A DNA stretch of 64,000 nt, taken from NCBI RefSeq assembly GCF_039534165.1, contig NZ_BAAAUX010000014.1:620001-684000 (forward strand), read 5' to 3'. The position numbers and the translations under genes were made by a program. This DNA comes from Saccharopolyspora_D taberi (GTDB lineage Bacteria; Actinomycetota; Actinomycetes; Mycobacteriales; Pseudonocardiaceae). Under the pieces are notes generated by a model. That model had not been told where the DNA came from. It did not search any database and was given only the letters and a program-made list of their open reading frames with translations. Position 1 is the stretch's first letter. Every line of letters starts with the position of its first letter. Below are positions 17,179 to 26,125 of the stretch, piece after piece.

Positions 17179-18770
17179 GACCGCCCCTGGCCCTTCAGCG
17201 TCGGGAACATCCCGTCCGGACGGCCGCTGCCGCTCCAGACGAACAGATCGGTGTCGCCGGTCTTGAGCTCCTGGCCACCCGTTCCGGAACCACCGCCCAT
17301 ACCGGGACCGCCGTCGGTGTCCAGACTGCACGTGGTCGCGATGGACTCCAGGTCGTGGGCGTCGCCGATCCCGGCGGTCGGGATGACGTAGCGCTCGTCG
17401 TACTTGGCCAGCGCCAGCAACCGGTACATCGACCGCACCTGATCGGTGGTCAGCCCGGCCGCGGCCAGCGCCGACTCCTCCGGCTGCTCCCCGAGGTTCA
17501 CCGACCTCATGTAGGAGCGCATCGCGGCCAGCTTGCGCAGCGAACCCCGCACCGGGCCGACGTCGCCCGCGGTGAACAGCTCCGCCAGGTACTCCACCGG
17601 GATCCGCAGAGCGTCGATCGCGCCGAAGAGGTTCCCGGCGTCCTCGCCGTCGAACCCGGTCTCGGCGACCGCGTCGACCACCGGCGACAGCGGCGGGATG
17701 TACCAGACCATCGGCATCGTCCGGTACTCCGGGTGCAGCGGCAGCGCCACCTGGTAGGTGCAGATCAGGTCGCGCACCGGCGAGCGCCGCGCGGCCTCCA
17801 TCCAGTCGTGCGGGATGCCCGCTCGCTCGGCCGCGGCGATCACCTCGGGATCGTCGGGATCGAGGAACAGGTCGCGCTGCGCGGGGTAGAGCGCGTGCTC
17901 GTCGGTGATGCTCGCCGCCTCGGTCACCTGGTCGGCGTCGTAGAGCAGCACGCCGATGTAGCGCAGCCTGCCGACGCAGGTCTCCGAGCAGATCGTCGGC
18001 TGGCCGACCTCCACCCGCGGGTAGCAGAAGGTGCACTTCTCGGCCTTGCCGGTCTTGTGGTTGAAGTAGACCTTCTTGTACGGGCAGCCCGAAACGCACA
18101 TCCGCCAGCCCCGGCACTGGTCCTGGTCGACCAGCACGATGCCGTCCTCGGCCCGCTTGTACATCGCCCCGGACGGGCAGGACGCCACGCACGACGGGTT
18201 CAGGCAGTGCTCGCAGATCCGGGGCAGGTAGAACAGGAACGACTGCTCGAACTCGAACTTCAGCTTCATCCCGAGCTCGTCGCGGAGCTTGGCCACCACC
18301 GGGTCGGCGTCGGCGTGCTCGGGCATCCCGCCGAGGTCGTCGTCCCAGTTCGGCCCCCACGTCACCGAGGTCGGCGCACCGGTGATCGCCGAGGTCGGCC
18401 GGGCCACCGGCACGTCGTCGCCCAGCGGCGCGTCCACCAGGTTGCGGTAGTCGTAGGTCCACGGCTCGTAGTAGTCACCGAGGCCGGGCAGGTCCGGGTT
18501 CGCGAACAGCGACGCCAGCCTGCGCAGCCTGCCGCCGCCGCGCAGCCGCAGCCTGCCCCGGCGGTCCAGCTCCCAGCCGCCGCGCCACCTGTCCTGGTCC
18601 TCGTACCGGCGCGGGTAGCCCTGGCCGGGCCGGGTCTCGACGTTGTTGAACCACGCGTACTCGACGCCGCCGCGGTTGGTCCAGGTCTGCTTGCAGGTGA
18701 CCGAGCAGGTGTGGCAGCCGATGCACTTGTCCAGGTTCATCACCATCGCCAGCTGGGCCATCACGCGCAT
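17175..18770 (-). CDS. narH: Respiratory nitrate reductase beta subunit NarH
   Basis: 531 aa iron-sulphur subunit. It starts MRVMAQLAMVMNLDKCIGCH and carries ferredoxin-type cysteine groups: CIGCHTCSVTCKQTW at the N-terminus, CEHCLNPSCVASCPSGA (about residue 180), CRGWRMCVSGCPYKK (about 215, with the Trp that marks the 3Fe-4S cluster of NarH) and CTFCYPRVEVGQPTICSETC (about 245). These give one 3Fe-4S and three 4Fe-4S clusters. The ATG shares one base with the narG stop (TGATG). Confidence 0.96.
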   Translation of the reverse strand: MRVMAQLAMVMNLDKCIGCHTCSVTCKQTWTNRGGVEYAWFNNVETRPGQGYPRRYEDQDRWRGGWELDRRGRLRLRGGGRLRRLASLFANPDLPGLGDYYEPWTYDYRNLVDAPLGDDVPVARPTSAITGAPTSVTWGPNWDDDLGGMPEHADADPVVAKLRDELGMKLKFEFEQSFLFYLPRICEHCLNPSCVASCPSGAMYKRAEDGIVLVDQDQCRGWRMCVSGCPYKKVYFNHKTGKAEKCTFCYPRVEVGQPTICSETCVGRLRYIGVLLYDADQVTEAASITDEHALYPAQRDLFLDPDDPEVIAAAERAGIPHDWMEAARRSPVRDLICTYQVALPLHPEYRTMPMVWYIPPLSPVVDAVAETGFDGEDAGNLFGAIDALRIPVEYLAELFTAGDVGPVRGSLRKLAAMRSYMRSVNLGEQPEESALAAAGLTTDQVRSMYRLLALAKYDERYVIPTAGIGDAHDLESIATTCSLDTDGGPGMGGGSGTGGQELKTGDTDLFVWSGSGRPDGMFPTLKGQGRS

Positions 18771-21700
18771 CAGTACTCGACCTCCTGGCTGCGGCGGCGG
18801 ATCACGGTGACCTCGTCGCGCTGGTTCCCGGTCGGGCCGTGGTAGTTCAGCGCGAAGGACTGCTGCGCGTACCCGCCGATGAGATGGGTGGGCTTGATCT
18901 GGATCCGGGTCAGCGAGTTGTGGATCCCGCCGCGCCTGCCGGTGGTCTCGCTCTTGGGCACGTTCACCGTGCGTTCCTGGGCGTGGTACAGGAAAACCGT
19001 GCCGGTCGGCATCCGGTGCGAGACGATCGCGCGGGCGACCACCACGCCGTTGCGGTTCACCGCCTCGATCCAGTCGTTGTCGGCCACGCCGATCACCGCG
19101 GCGTCGGCCGGGCTGATCCAGAACGCCGGGCCGCCGCGGGAGAGCGTGAGCATGATCGGGTTGTCCTGGTACTCGCTGTGGATCGACCACTTCGAGTGCG
19201 GGGTCAGGTAGCGCACCACCACCTCGGCCTCGCCGTGCGGACCGATCCGCGGTTCGCCGGACAACCGGTGCAGGTCCAGCGGTGGCCGGTACAGCGGCAG
19301 CTGCTCGCCCAGCTCGGCCATCCAGTCGTGGTCGAGGAACACGTGCTGGCGCCCGGTGAGCGTGTGCCAGGGCTTGAGCTGCTCGACGTTGATGGTGAAC
19401 GGCGCGTAGCGCCTGCCCCCGGACTCGTCGCCGGACCACTCCGGGCTCGTCACCACCGGCGCGGGCCGCGACCGGGTGTCGGCGAAGGTGATCCGGTGTT
19501 CCCTGCGGTGCTCGGAGATCCGCGTCAGCGGCCTGCCGACCTGCTCGGCCAGCGCCGCGAAACCCGCGTCGGCCACCCGGCCGTTGGTGGTCCCGGACAG
19601 CGCCAGGATCGCGTCGGCGGCCTTGCGGTCGGTGTCCAGCAGCGGCCGGCCCTCCGCGGGCCCCTGCCTGGCGAGTCCGTTGTGGTCGCCCAGCCACCGC
19701 AGCTCCTCCTCGACCTCCACCGTGTAGCCCTTGGTGGTGGTGCCGAGCTTGTCCAGCAGTGGGCCGAGCGCGCCGAGTTTCGCCGCCACCGCGGGATAGT
19801 CCCGCTCGACGACGGTCAGCGTCGGCATCGTGCTGCCCGGCACCGGCTCCAGGCCCTCGCCGCGCCAGTCCCGGAACACGCCTCCCGGCTGCGCGATCTC
19901 GCCCGGGGTGTCGTGGCCCAGCGCGGTGGCCACCAGGTCCTTGCGCACTCCCAGGTGCTCCGCGGCCAGTTCGCTGAACCGCCGCGCGATGGCGTGGAAG
20001 GCGTCGAAGTCGGTCCGGCACTGCCAGGGCGGGTTGACCGCCGCGTTGAAGGAGTGCACGTAGGGGTGCATGTCCGTGCTGGACAGGTCGTGCTTCTCGT
20101 ACCAGGTCGCGGCGGGCAGCACGACGTCGGAGAACAGCGTGGTGCTGGTCATCCGGAAGTCCAGCGACAGCAGGAGATCGAGCTTGCCCTCCGGCGCCTG
20201 CTCCGCCCAGCTCACCTCGGCGGGACGCGCGTGCTCGGCGGTCTCCGGACCGCGGATGGCGCCGTCGGTGCCGAGCAGGTGCCGCAGGAAGTACTCGTTG
20301 CCCTTGGCCGACGAGCCCAGCAGGTTCGACCGCCACACGGTCAGCACGCGCGGCCAGTTCGCCGGATCGTCCGGGTTCTCCGCGGCGAACCCGAGTTCTC
20401 CGGACCTCAGCCGCTCCACGACGTGCTGCGCGGGTGCGGTTCCCGCCGCCTCGGCCTCGTCGACGAGGTCCAGCGGGTTGCGGTCGAAGGTCGGGTACGA
20501 GGGCATCCAGCCCGCGCGCGCCGAACGCGCGAGGCAGTCCGCCGCCGTGGTCCCGGCGAGGTCGCCCGCCGCGCCGGGCCAGCTCAGCACCTCGTTGGTC
20601 AGCGTGTCGTAGCGCCACTGGTCGGTGTGGGTGTAGAACCACGCGGTCCCGATCATCTGCCGGGGCGGACGGTGCCAGTCGGTGCCCGCCGCCAGCGTCT
20701 GCCAGCCGGTCAGCGGCCGGACCTTCTCCTGACCCACGTAGTGCGCCCAGCCGCCGCCGTTGCGGCCCTGGCAGCCGGTGATCATCAGCAGCGTCAGGAA
20801 GGTGCGGTAGACCTCGTCGGAGTGGAACCAGTGGTTGGTCCCGGCGCCCATGAGGATCATGCAGCGGCCACCGGAGCGGACCGCGGTGTCGGCGAACTCG
20901 CGGGCGATCCGGGTCACCCGGGCGGCCGGGACCGAGGTGATCCGCTCCTGCCAGGCCGGGGTGCCGGGCGCCTCGGCGTCGTCGTAGTCCGCGGGCCACT
21001 CGCCGGGCAGGCCGTCGCGCGCGACCCCGTACTGCGCCAGCAGCAGGTCGAAGACCGTGGTCACCAGCGGCCCGTCCGGGCGCAGCCGGAACGCCGGGAC
21101 CCCGCGCGAGATCTCCTGGCCGGTCCCGTCGGGTGCGTCGAACCGCGGCAGCCGCACCTCCACCGGGCGCACCCCGCGCACGTCGGAGCCGTGCAGGCTC
21201 AGCAGCGGTTCCACCTCGCCGAGGTCGAGGTTCCAGCGGCCCGGCTCGGCCTTGTTCCACCGGTGGCCGATCGATCCGTTGGGCACCACCGGCTCACCGG
21301 TCCGCTCGTCGACCAGGACCGTCTTCCACACCTCGTGCTCGCCCTCGTTGCCCAGGTCGGCCGACGTGACGAACTTGCCGGGCACCAGCCCGCCGCCGCG
21401 TTCGGACAGGGTCACCAGGAACGGCAGGTCGGTGTAGTTGCGCACGTAGTCCGAGAAGAACTCGGTCCTGCGGTCGACGAAGAACTCCTTGAGCACGACG
21501 TGGCCCATCGCCACCGCGAGCGCGGCGTCGGTGCCCGGGTGCGCGGACAGCCACTCGTCGGCGAACTTGGTGTTGTCGGCGTAGTCGGGGGAAACCACGA
21601 CGACCTTCTGGCCCCGGTAGCGGGCCTCGGTCATCCAGTGCGCGTCCGGGGTGCGGGTCACCGGGACGTTCGAGCCCCACATCATCAGGTACGCCGCGTC

Positions 21701-22477
21701 CCACCAGTCCGCCGACTCCGGCACGTCGGTCTGGTCGCCGAAGACCTGCGGCGAGGCGACCGGGAGGTCGGCGTACCAGTCGTAGAACGACAGCATCGGC
21801 GCGCCGATCAGCGCCATGAACCGGGAGCCGACCGCGTGCGAGACCATCGACATCGCCGGGATCGGCGAGAAGCCCGCGATCCGGTCCGGGCCGTGCTCTG
21901 CGATGGTGTGCACGTGCGCGGCGGCGATCATCTCGACCGCCTCGTCCCAGGAGATCCGGACCAGCCCGCCCTTGCCGCGCGCCCGCTGGTACCGCCGCCT
22001 GCGCTCCGGGTCGGACACGACCGACCGCCACGCCAGCACCGGGTCGCCGAGCTCCCGCCGGGCGGCGCGGTACATCTCGACCAGCACTCCCCGGGCGTGC
22101 GGGAAGCGCAGCCGCGACGGCGAGTAGGAGTACCAGGAGAACGACGCGCCGCGCGGGCAGCCGCGCGGTTCGTACTCCGGCCGGTCCGGTCCGACCGACG
22201 GGTAGTCGGTGTCCTGGGACTCCCAGGTGATGATCCCGTCCTTGACGTAAACGTTCCAGCGGCACGACCCCGTGCAGTTCACGCCGTGCGTGGACGGGAC
22301 GACCTTGTCGTGGTTCCAGCGGTTCCGATAAAACGAATCCCCTTCACGGCCGCCTTCGCGGTAGACCGCGCGCAGGTCATTCGAGAAGTCCTCCCGGGAG
22401 AGCAGCCGACCCATTTTCAACAGCGCGTCGCCGGGCGAAATGCTTTCGCCGCCGCCGCGCGTCGGTGCCGCACACAT
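18770..22477 (-). CDS. narG: Respiratory nitrate reductase alpha subunit NarG
   Basis: 1235 aa molybdenum bis-MGD catalytic subunit reducing nitrate to nitrite on the cytoplasmic face. The N-terminus has the FS0 cluster ligands HGVNCTGSC (about residue 50, with His in place of the first Cys) plus the later cysteine in PRGCPRG. The molybdenum-ligand aspartate is in SFYDWYADLP (about 225). Downstream come GSNVPVTRTPDAHWMTEARY and other NarG blocks. ATG at 22477 is preceded by GGGAG; a GTG six bases upstream would overlap that site. The regulatory region contains a Crp/Fnr-type palindrome. Confidence 0.96.
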   Translation of the reverse strand: MCAAPTRGGGESISPGDALLKMGRLLSREDFSNDLRAVYREGGREGDSFYRNRWNHDKVVPSTHGVNCTGSCRWNVYVKDGIITWESQDTDYPSVGPDRPEYEPRGCPRGASFSWYSYSPSRLRFPHARGVLVEMYRAARRELGDPVLAWRSVVSDPERRRRYQRARGKGGLVRISWDEAVEMIAAAHVHTIAEHGPDRIAGFSPIPAMSMVSHAVGSRFMALIGAPMLSFYDWYADLPVASPQVFGDQTDVPESADWWDAAYLMMWGSNVPVTRTPDAHWMTEARYRGQKVVVVSPDYADNTKFADEWLSAHPGTDAALAVAMGHVVLKEFFVDRRTEFFSDYVRNYTDLPFLVTLSERGGGLVPGKFVTSADLGNEGEHEVWKTVLVDERTGEPVVPNGSIGHRWNKAEPGRWNLDLGEVEPLLSLHGSDVRGVRPVEVRLPRFDAPDGTGQEISRGVPAFRLRPDGPLVTTVFDLLLAQYGVARDGLPGEWPADYDDAEAPGTPAWQERITSVPAARVTRIAREFADTAVRSGGRCMILMGAGTNHWFHSDEVYRTFLTLLMITGCQGRNGGGWAHYVGQEKVRPLTGWQTLAAGTDWHRPPRQMIGTAWFYTHTDQWRYDTLTNEVLSWPGAAGDLAGTTAADCLARSARAGWMPSYPTFDRNPLDLVDEAEAAGTAPAQHVVERLRSGELGFAAENPDDPANWPRVLTVWRSNLLGSSAKGNEYFLRHLLGTDGAIRGPETAEHARPAEVSWAEQAPEGKLDLLLSLDFRMTSTTLFSDVVLPAATWYEKHDLSSTDMHPYVHSFNAAVNPPWQCRTDFDAFHAIARRFSELAAEHLGVRKDLVATALGHDTPGEIAQPGGVFRDWRGEGLEPVPGSTMPTLTVVERDYPAVAAKLGALGPLLDKLGTTTKGYTVEVEEELRWLGDHNGLARQGPAEGRPLLDTDRKAADAILALSGTTNGRVADAGFAALAEQVGRPLTRISEHRREHRITFADTRSRPAPVVTSPEWSGDESGGRRYAPFTINVEQLKPWHTLTGRQHVFLDHDWMAELGEQLPLYRPPLDLHRLSGEPRIGPHGEAEVVVRYLTPHSKWSIHSEYQDNPIMLTLSRGGPAFWISPADAAVIGVADNDWIEAVNRNGVVVARAIVSHRMPTGTVFLYHAQERTVNVPKSETTGRRGGIHNSLTRIQIKPTHLIGGYAQQSFALNYHGPTGNQRDEVTVIRRRSQEVEY

Positions 22478-22520
22478 AACCACTCCCGGTTTTCCAGGCG
22501 ATGTCCGACCAGCTCAAAGA

Positions 22521-22550
22521 AAACTACGCCGGTCAAGAGCGCGGTTTCAA
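22521..22550 (-). promoter_or_regulatory. Predicted narG promoter
   Basis: On the minus strand, TTGAAA (22545-22550) and TAGTTT (22521-22526) are separated by 18 bases. This places a start point near 22514 and the Crp/Fnr-type site at roughly -57, a usual activating position. Confidence 0.45.
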
Positions 22551-22562
22551 CACCGAATTCGA

Positions 22563-22578
22563 TGTGACCGTAATCACA
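22563..22578. promoter_or_regulatory. Crp/Fnr-family binding site upstream of narG
   Basis: TGTGA-CCGTAA-TCACA is an exact match to the TGTGA-N6-TCACA consensus of Crp-type regulators (Crp in mycobacteria, GlxR in corynebacteria). It lies about 93 bases before narG and is the only such perfect site I noticed. The TTGAT-N4-ATCAA form of classical Fnr is not seen. Confidence 0.75.
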
Positions 22579-22838
22579 CTTCAGTGCTATATCACCCCGA
22601 CTATCGCCGATTTGCGCGATATGTTCCCACTGGCCGGAGAACTACGCGGCGCACGATTCTTCCGCCCTACCCGGAACAGCCGCCCAGGCACAATCACGTT
22701 TTCTCGCCATTTTTTGATTCGGACTTGAACTCCTCTTTTGAAACGATTTTGAGGCGATGCGGCGATCGGCCCAGCACCGCGCGGCGACCAGCGCACCACC
22801 GCACCGCCGACTGCCACCGGGTAAGTAGGCTCGCCGGC

Positions 22839-23585
22839 ATGGACCTGCTGCGCGGCGCGCTCGACGGCAACGACGACCAGGCGCTCGAGATCGCCGTCGG
22901 CCACGCCCTGCTGCGCCGGATCAGCGGCGAGGGCGCCGGGCCGGCGCTGCGGATCTACCGGCCCACGCGGTCCGTCGTCGCGTTCAGCCGCCGGGACTCG
23001 CTGCTGCCGGGGTTCGACGCGGCGCTGCGCGCGGTGCGGGACGCGGGGTTCCAGCCGGTCGTCCGCCCGCAGGGCGGGCGCGCGGTGGCCTACACCCCGC
23101 AGTCGGTCGTGGTCGACCACGCCAGCCCGGACCCGGACTTCCCGGCGGGCATGAACGAGCGGTTCACCACCTACGGCCGGCTGTGGGCCGACCTGCTCCG
23201 GGAGCACGGCGTGGACGCCAGGGTGGGCGCGGTTCCCGGCGAGTACTGCCCCGGCGCCTACAGCGTCAACGCGCGCGGCGAGGTCAAGCTGGTCGGGACC
23301 GCGCAGCGGCTGGTCCGCCAGGCGTGGCTGTTCAGCGCCGTGGCGATCTTCGACGACGCCGGGCCGCTGCGCTCGCTGCTCACCGAGGTCTACGGCCACC
23401 TGGGCCTGGATTTCGACGGAGATTCGGTCGGATCGGTCCGCACCGAGGCACCCGATCTGTCGCTGCCCGAGCTGGAAGCGGCGATCACCGCGGCCTACGC
23501 CGGGCAGTTCCGGCTCACCGAAACCGCGCTCGACGACGGCCTGGTCGAATCCGCGCGGACGCTCGCCGACGACCACCGCCGCTGA
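22839..23585 (+). CDS. Lipoate-protein ligase A-like protein (BPL/LplA/LipB fold)
   Basis: 248 aa, starting MDLLRGALDGNDDQALEIAV. It matches the biotin/lipoate ligase fold: ALRIYRPTRSVVAFSRRDSL near residue 40, VVRPQGGRAVAYTPQSVVVD near 75 (the RxxGG-containing loop that binds the lipoyl-AMP group), and VPGEYCPGAYSVNARGEVKLVGTAQRL near 125, including the catalytic-type Lys in VKLVGTAQR. It likely attaches lipoate or octanoate to a carrier protein. It is divergent from narG. The upstream 360 bp (22478-22838) contains the narG promoter elements and a comparatively AT-rich stretch, no gene. Confidence 0.8.
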   Translation: MDLLRGALDGNDDQALEIAVGHALLRRISGEGAGPALRIYRPTRSVVAFSRRDSLLPGFDAALRAVRDAGFQPVVRPQGGRAVAYTPQSVVVDHASPDPDFPAGMNERFTTYGRLWADLLREHGVDARVGAVPGEYCPGAYSVNARGEVKLVGTAQRLVRQAWLFSAVAIFDDAGPLRSLLTEVYGHLGLDFDGDSVGSVRTEAPDLSLPELEAAITAAYAGQFRLTETALDDGLVESARTLADDHRR

Positions 23586-23697
23586 ACCACAACGCACCGT
23601 AATCGTCCACAGTAGAGTTTCACCGGAACGAGATTCCGCACGGTGCGGCGATAAGCTGTGCGCGCATCCGACCGCTTCCCTCACCCGCGGAGTCCGC

Positions 23698-24513
23698 GTG
23701 AACCTGCGTGAACGCCTCCACTCGATGTTCGAGTCCGCCGGCTTCCAATGGCTGATCACCTCGGTGATCGTGGTCAACTCGATAGCCCTGGGCTGCGAGA
23801 CCTCCCCGGTGCTGGTATCCCGCTACGGCGACGTGATCGGCCTGATCGACAGCACCGCGCTGGCCGTCTTCGCCGTCGAGATCGCGGCCAAGATCTACGC
23901 CTACGGCCCCGACTTCTTCCGCGACCGCTGGAACCTGTTCGACTTCGCGATCGTCTCGCTGTCGCTGCTGCCGGCATCGGCGGCGTTCTCCGTCGTGCGG
24001 TCGCTGCGGATCCTGCGCGCGCTGCGGCTGCTGTCGACCGTGCCCAGCATGCGGCGGATCGTGGCCGCGCTGCTGTCGGCGCTGCCCGGCGTGGTCTCGA
24101 TCGTCGGCCTGCTGGTCCTCGTGCTCTACGTCGCCGGGGTGATGGCCACCAAGCTGTTCGCCGGGGCCGACGCCGAGCGCTTCGGCGACCTCGGCACCTC
24201 CCTGCTCACGCTGTTCCAGATCATGACCGGGGACGGCTGGGCGGACATCCTGCGGGGGCTGATGGACCAACGCCCGCTGGCCTGGATCTTCTTCGTCGGC
24301 TACATCCTGATCTCCAGCTTCACCGTGCTGAACCTGTTCATCGCGGTCGTGGTCAACGCGATGGAGTCGCAGATCACCGACGAGCGGGCGCCGTCGATCC
24401 CGGCGCCACGCACCCACGACGACGTGGAGCTGCTCGCCGAACTGCGCGCCCTGCGGCAGGAACTCCGGGAACTGCGCGAAAGGCCGGATCTCCCGCAGCC
24501 GGAAGACGTCTGA
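23698..24513 (+). CDS. Voltage-gated cation channel, single 6-TM domain (NaChBac-like)
   Basis: 271 aa, GTG start. It has six helices: S1 WLITSVIVVNSIALG, S2 STALAVFAVEIAAKIYAYG, S3 WNLFDFAIVSLSLLP, S4 with arginines at every third place in RSLRILRALRLL, S5 VVSIVGLLVLVLYVAGVMA, and S6 FVGYILISSFTVLNLFIAVVVNAM. The pore loop reads LFQIMTGDGWADI, so the selectivity filter is T-G-D-G-W where NaChBac has T-L-E-S-W. The C-terminus (ELLAELRALRQELRELRE) is a coiled coil, as used for tetramer assembly. Ion selectivity may therefore differ from sodium. Confidence 0.9.
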   Translation: MNLRERLHSMFESAGFQWLITSVIVVNSIALGCETSPVLVSRYGDVIGLIDSTALAVFAVEIAAKIYAYGPDFFRDRWNLFDFAIVSLSLLPASAAFSVVRSLRILRALRLLSTVPSMRRIVAALLSALPGVVSIVGLLVLVLYVAGVMATKLFAGADAERFGDLGTSLLTLFQIMTGDGWADILRGLMDQRPLAWIFFVGYILISSFTVLNLFIAVVVNAMESQITDERAPSIPAPRTHDDVELLAELRALRQELRELRERPDLPQPEDV

Positions 24514-24526
24514 GGCCGGCGGCCCG

Positions 24527-26125
24527 TCAGCCCCGGGCCGCCAGCGCGGTCAGCGTCCGCCGGCAGATCTTGCCCGTCGGACCCAACGGCATCTCCGCGA
24601 CATGCACCAGCACCTCCGGCAGCTTCCGCCGTTCCAAACCGCGCTCGGTCTCCAGAAAAGCGGTGACCTCGGGCAGGGTGATCGGCCTGCTCCCGGCCGG
24701 TTGGCTGATGCACGCGCACAGCCGTTCACCCAGCTCGGCGTCGGCCACGGGCACGCACACGACGTCGGCGATCCCGGGGTGCGCGCCGAGCTCCTGCTCC
24801 ACCTCGGCCGGACTGATGTTGTAACCACCGCGCACGATGATCTGCTTGAGCCGCCCCAGAACGTGCAGCCGCCCGCGCTCGTCGAGCACGCCGCGGTCGC
24901 CGGTGCGGACCCACCCCTGTTCGGTCCGGTAGCGGCAGTCGAGTTCCGGCGAGCCCACGTAGCACTGCGGTGTCATCGGCCCGCGCGCGCGGATTTCGCC
25001 CGGTTCTCCCACAGGCAGCGGGTTCCCGGTCTCGTCAGCGATCTCGATCTCCGCGACCGCCGGGTCCGGCAGGCCCGTCCCGGCGCCCGGTCCGGTCCTC
25101 GCCGTGTGGCAGTTGACGCCGTCCGAACTGCCGTACACCGCGATCACCGGGCGGCCGAACGCCTCCCGGCACACCCGCTCGGTCGCCTCCGGCAGCGCGG
25201 CTCCGCTGGACACGAGCGCGCGCAGGCTCGAAATGTCCTCTCCACCAAGGCGATCCGCCAGCCTGCGCAACATCGTCGGCACTCCGAACACGTGGGTCGG
25301 CCGGTGCTCGGCGATCATCCGCAGCGCCGCTGCCGGGTCGAAGGAGTCCTGGACCAGCAGCGTTCCGCCCAGCGCGGCGATGGTCACCGACGTCCCGCAC
25401 GAACCGAACGACGACGCCAGCGGAACCAGCACCAGATTCCGCATCGGGCCGTCACCGTCGTGGAGCGCGCGCAGGTAGTTCGCACGCCCGCCGCCCATCG
25501 CGTTGTGCGAGTAGGCGACCATCTTCGGCTCGGACTCCGAACCGGACGACACCAGGATTCGCGCTGGTGACTCCGGATCGACGCGACACGCGGACCACTG
25601 TGGACAAGGTTCGACCTGGTCCAGGCAGACGGCGTCCGGCCTGGCCGGACCGAAGGTGAACACCGCGCGCAGGTCCGGCAGCTCCCGCTGGAGCTCGACG
25701 TCCACGGGATCGGCGAAGATCGCCCCGGCAGCCCGCGACCGGCCGAGCAGGCTGAGCGTGTCCCGGCTCCCCCGCCCTGCCGGGTACGGCAGCGCTACCG
25801 CCCCGATCGCGGCCACGGCGAGTTCCGCCGCGACCATGTCACGCCCGTTGGCCATCCTGATCCCGACGATGTCCCGCTCACCCAGCCCCGAAGCGGCGAG
25901 CGTCGCGGCGATCGCGCGTACTCGCGAGTCCAGGGCCGCGTAGTCGAGCACGCCGGTGGAGTCGATCACGGCCTCGCGATCAGGATTCCGCCGGACCTGC
26001 TCGTGGAAAAGCGAGTACAGATCCCGGTCCGGGCAGTGCCCATCGGCGACCCACCGTCGCCGATCACGCTCGGGAACCAGATCGCGAATGATGATGCCAT
26101 TGCCCGAAACCCACGGCGTGGTCAC
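24527..26125 (-). CDS. Class I adenylate-forming enzyme (acyl-CoA synthetase-like)
   Basis: 532 aa ANL-superfamily ligase that activates a carboxylic acid as acyl-AMP. The phosphate-binding loop is SSGSESEPKMVAYSHN (about residue 165), the A5-type motif is AVYGSSDG, the ATP-binding aspartate is in RTGDRGVLDERG (about 400), the hinge is GRLKQIIVRGGYNISPAEVE, and the catalytic lysine is in GPTGKICRRTL near the end. GTG at 26125 overlaps the CoA-transferase stop by four bases and has GGGAG upstream; an ATG twelve bases earlier is possible. It is the last gene of the minus arm of the proposed biosynthetic locus. Confidence 0.88.
   Translation of the reverse strand: MTTPWVSGNGIIIRDLVPERDRRRWVADGHCPDRDLYSLFHEQVRRNPDREAVIDSTGVLDYAALDSRVRAIAATLAASGLGERDIVGIRMANGRDMVAAELAVAAIGAVALPYPAGRGSRDTLSLLGRSRAAGAIFADPVDVELQRELPDLRAVFTFGPARPDAVCLDQVEPCPQWSACRVDPESPARILVSSGSESEPKMVAYSHNAMGGGRANYLRALHDGDGPMRNLVLVPLASSFGSCGTSVTIAALGGTLLVQDSFDPAAALRMIAEHRPTHVFGVPTMLRRLADRLGGEDISSLRALVSSGAALPEATERVCREAFGRPVIAVYGSSDGVNCHTARTGPGAGTGLPDPAVAEIEIADETGNPLPVGEPGEIRARGPMTPQCYVGSPELDCRYRTEQGWVRTGDRGVLDERGRLHVLGRLKQIIVRGGYNISPAEVEQELGAHPGIADVVCVPVADAELGERLCACISQPAGSRPITLPEVTAFLETERGLERRKLPEVLVHVAEMPLGPTGKICRRTLTALAARG

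Noticed and set aside
17175..21260. 1361-residue open frame spanning narH and much of narG
   Set aside because: The narH frame simply stays open upstream; NarH begins at the TGATG junction at 18770.
18839..22567. 1242-residue open frame on the plus strand opposite narG
   Set aside because: Composed of His/Arg/Gly/Val-rich sequence typical of the antisense of a GC-rich gene; no family features, while narG on the other strand has all expected motifs.
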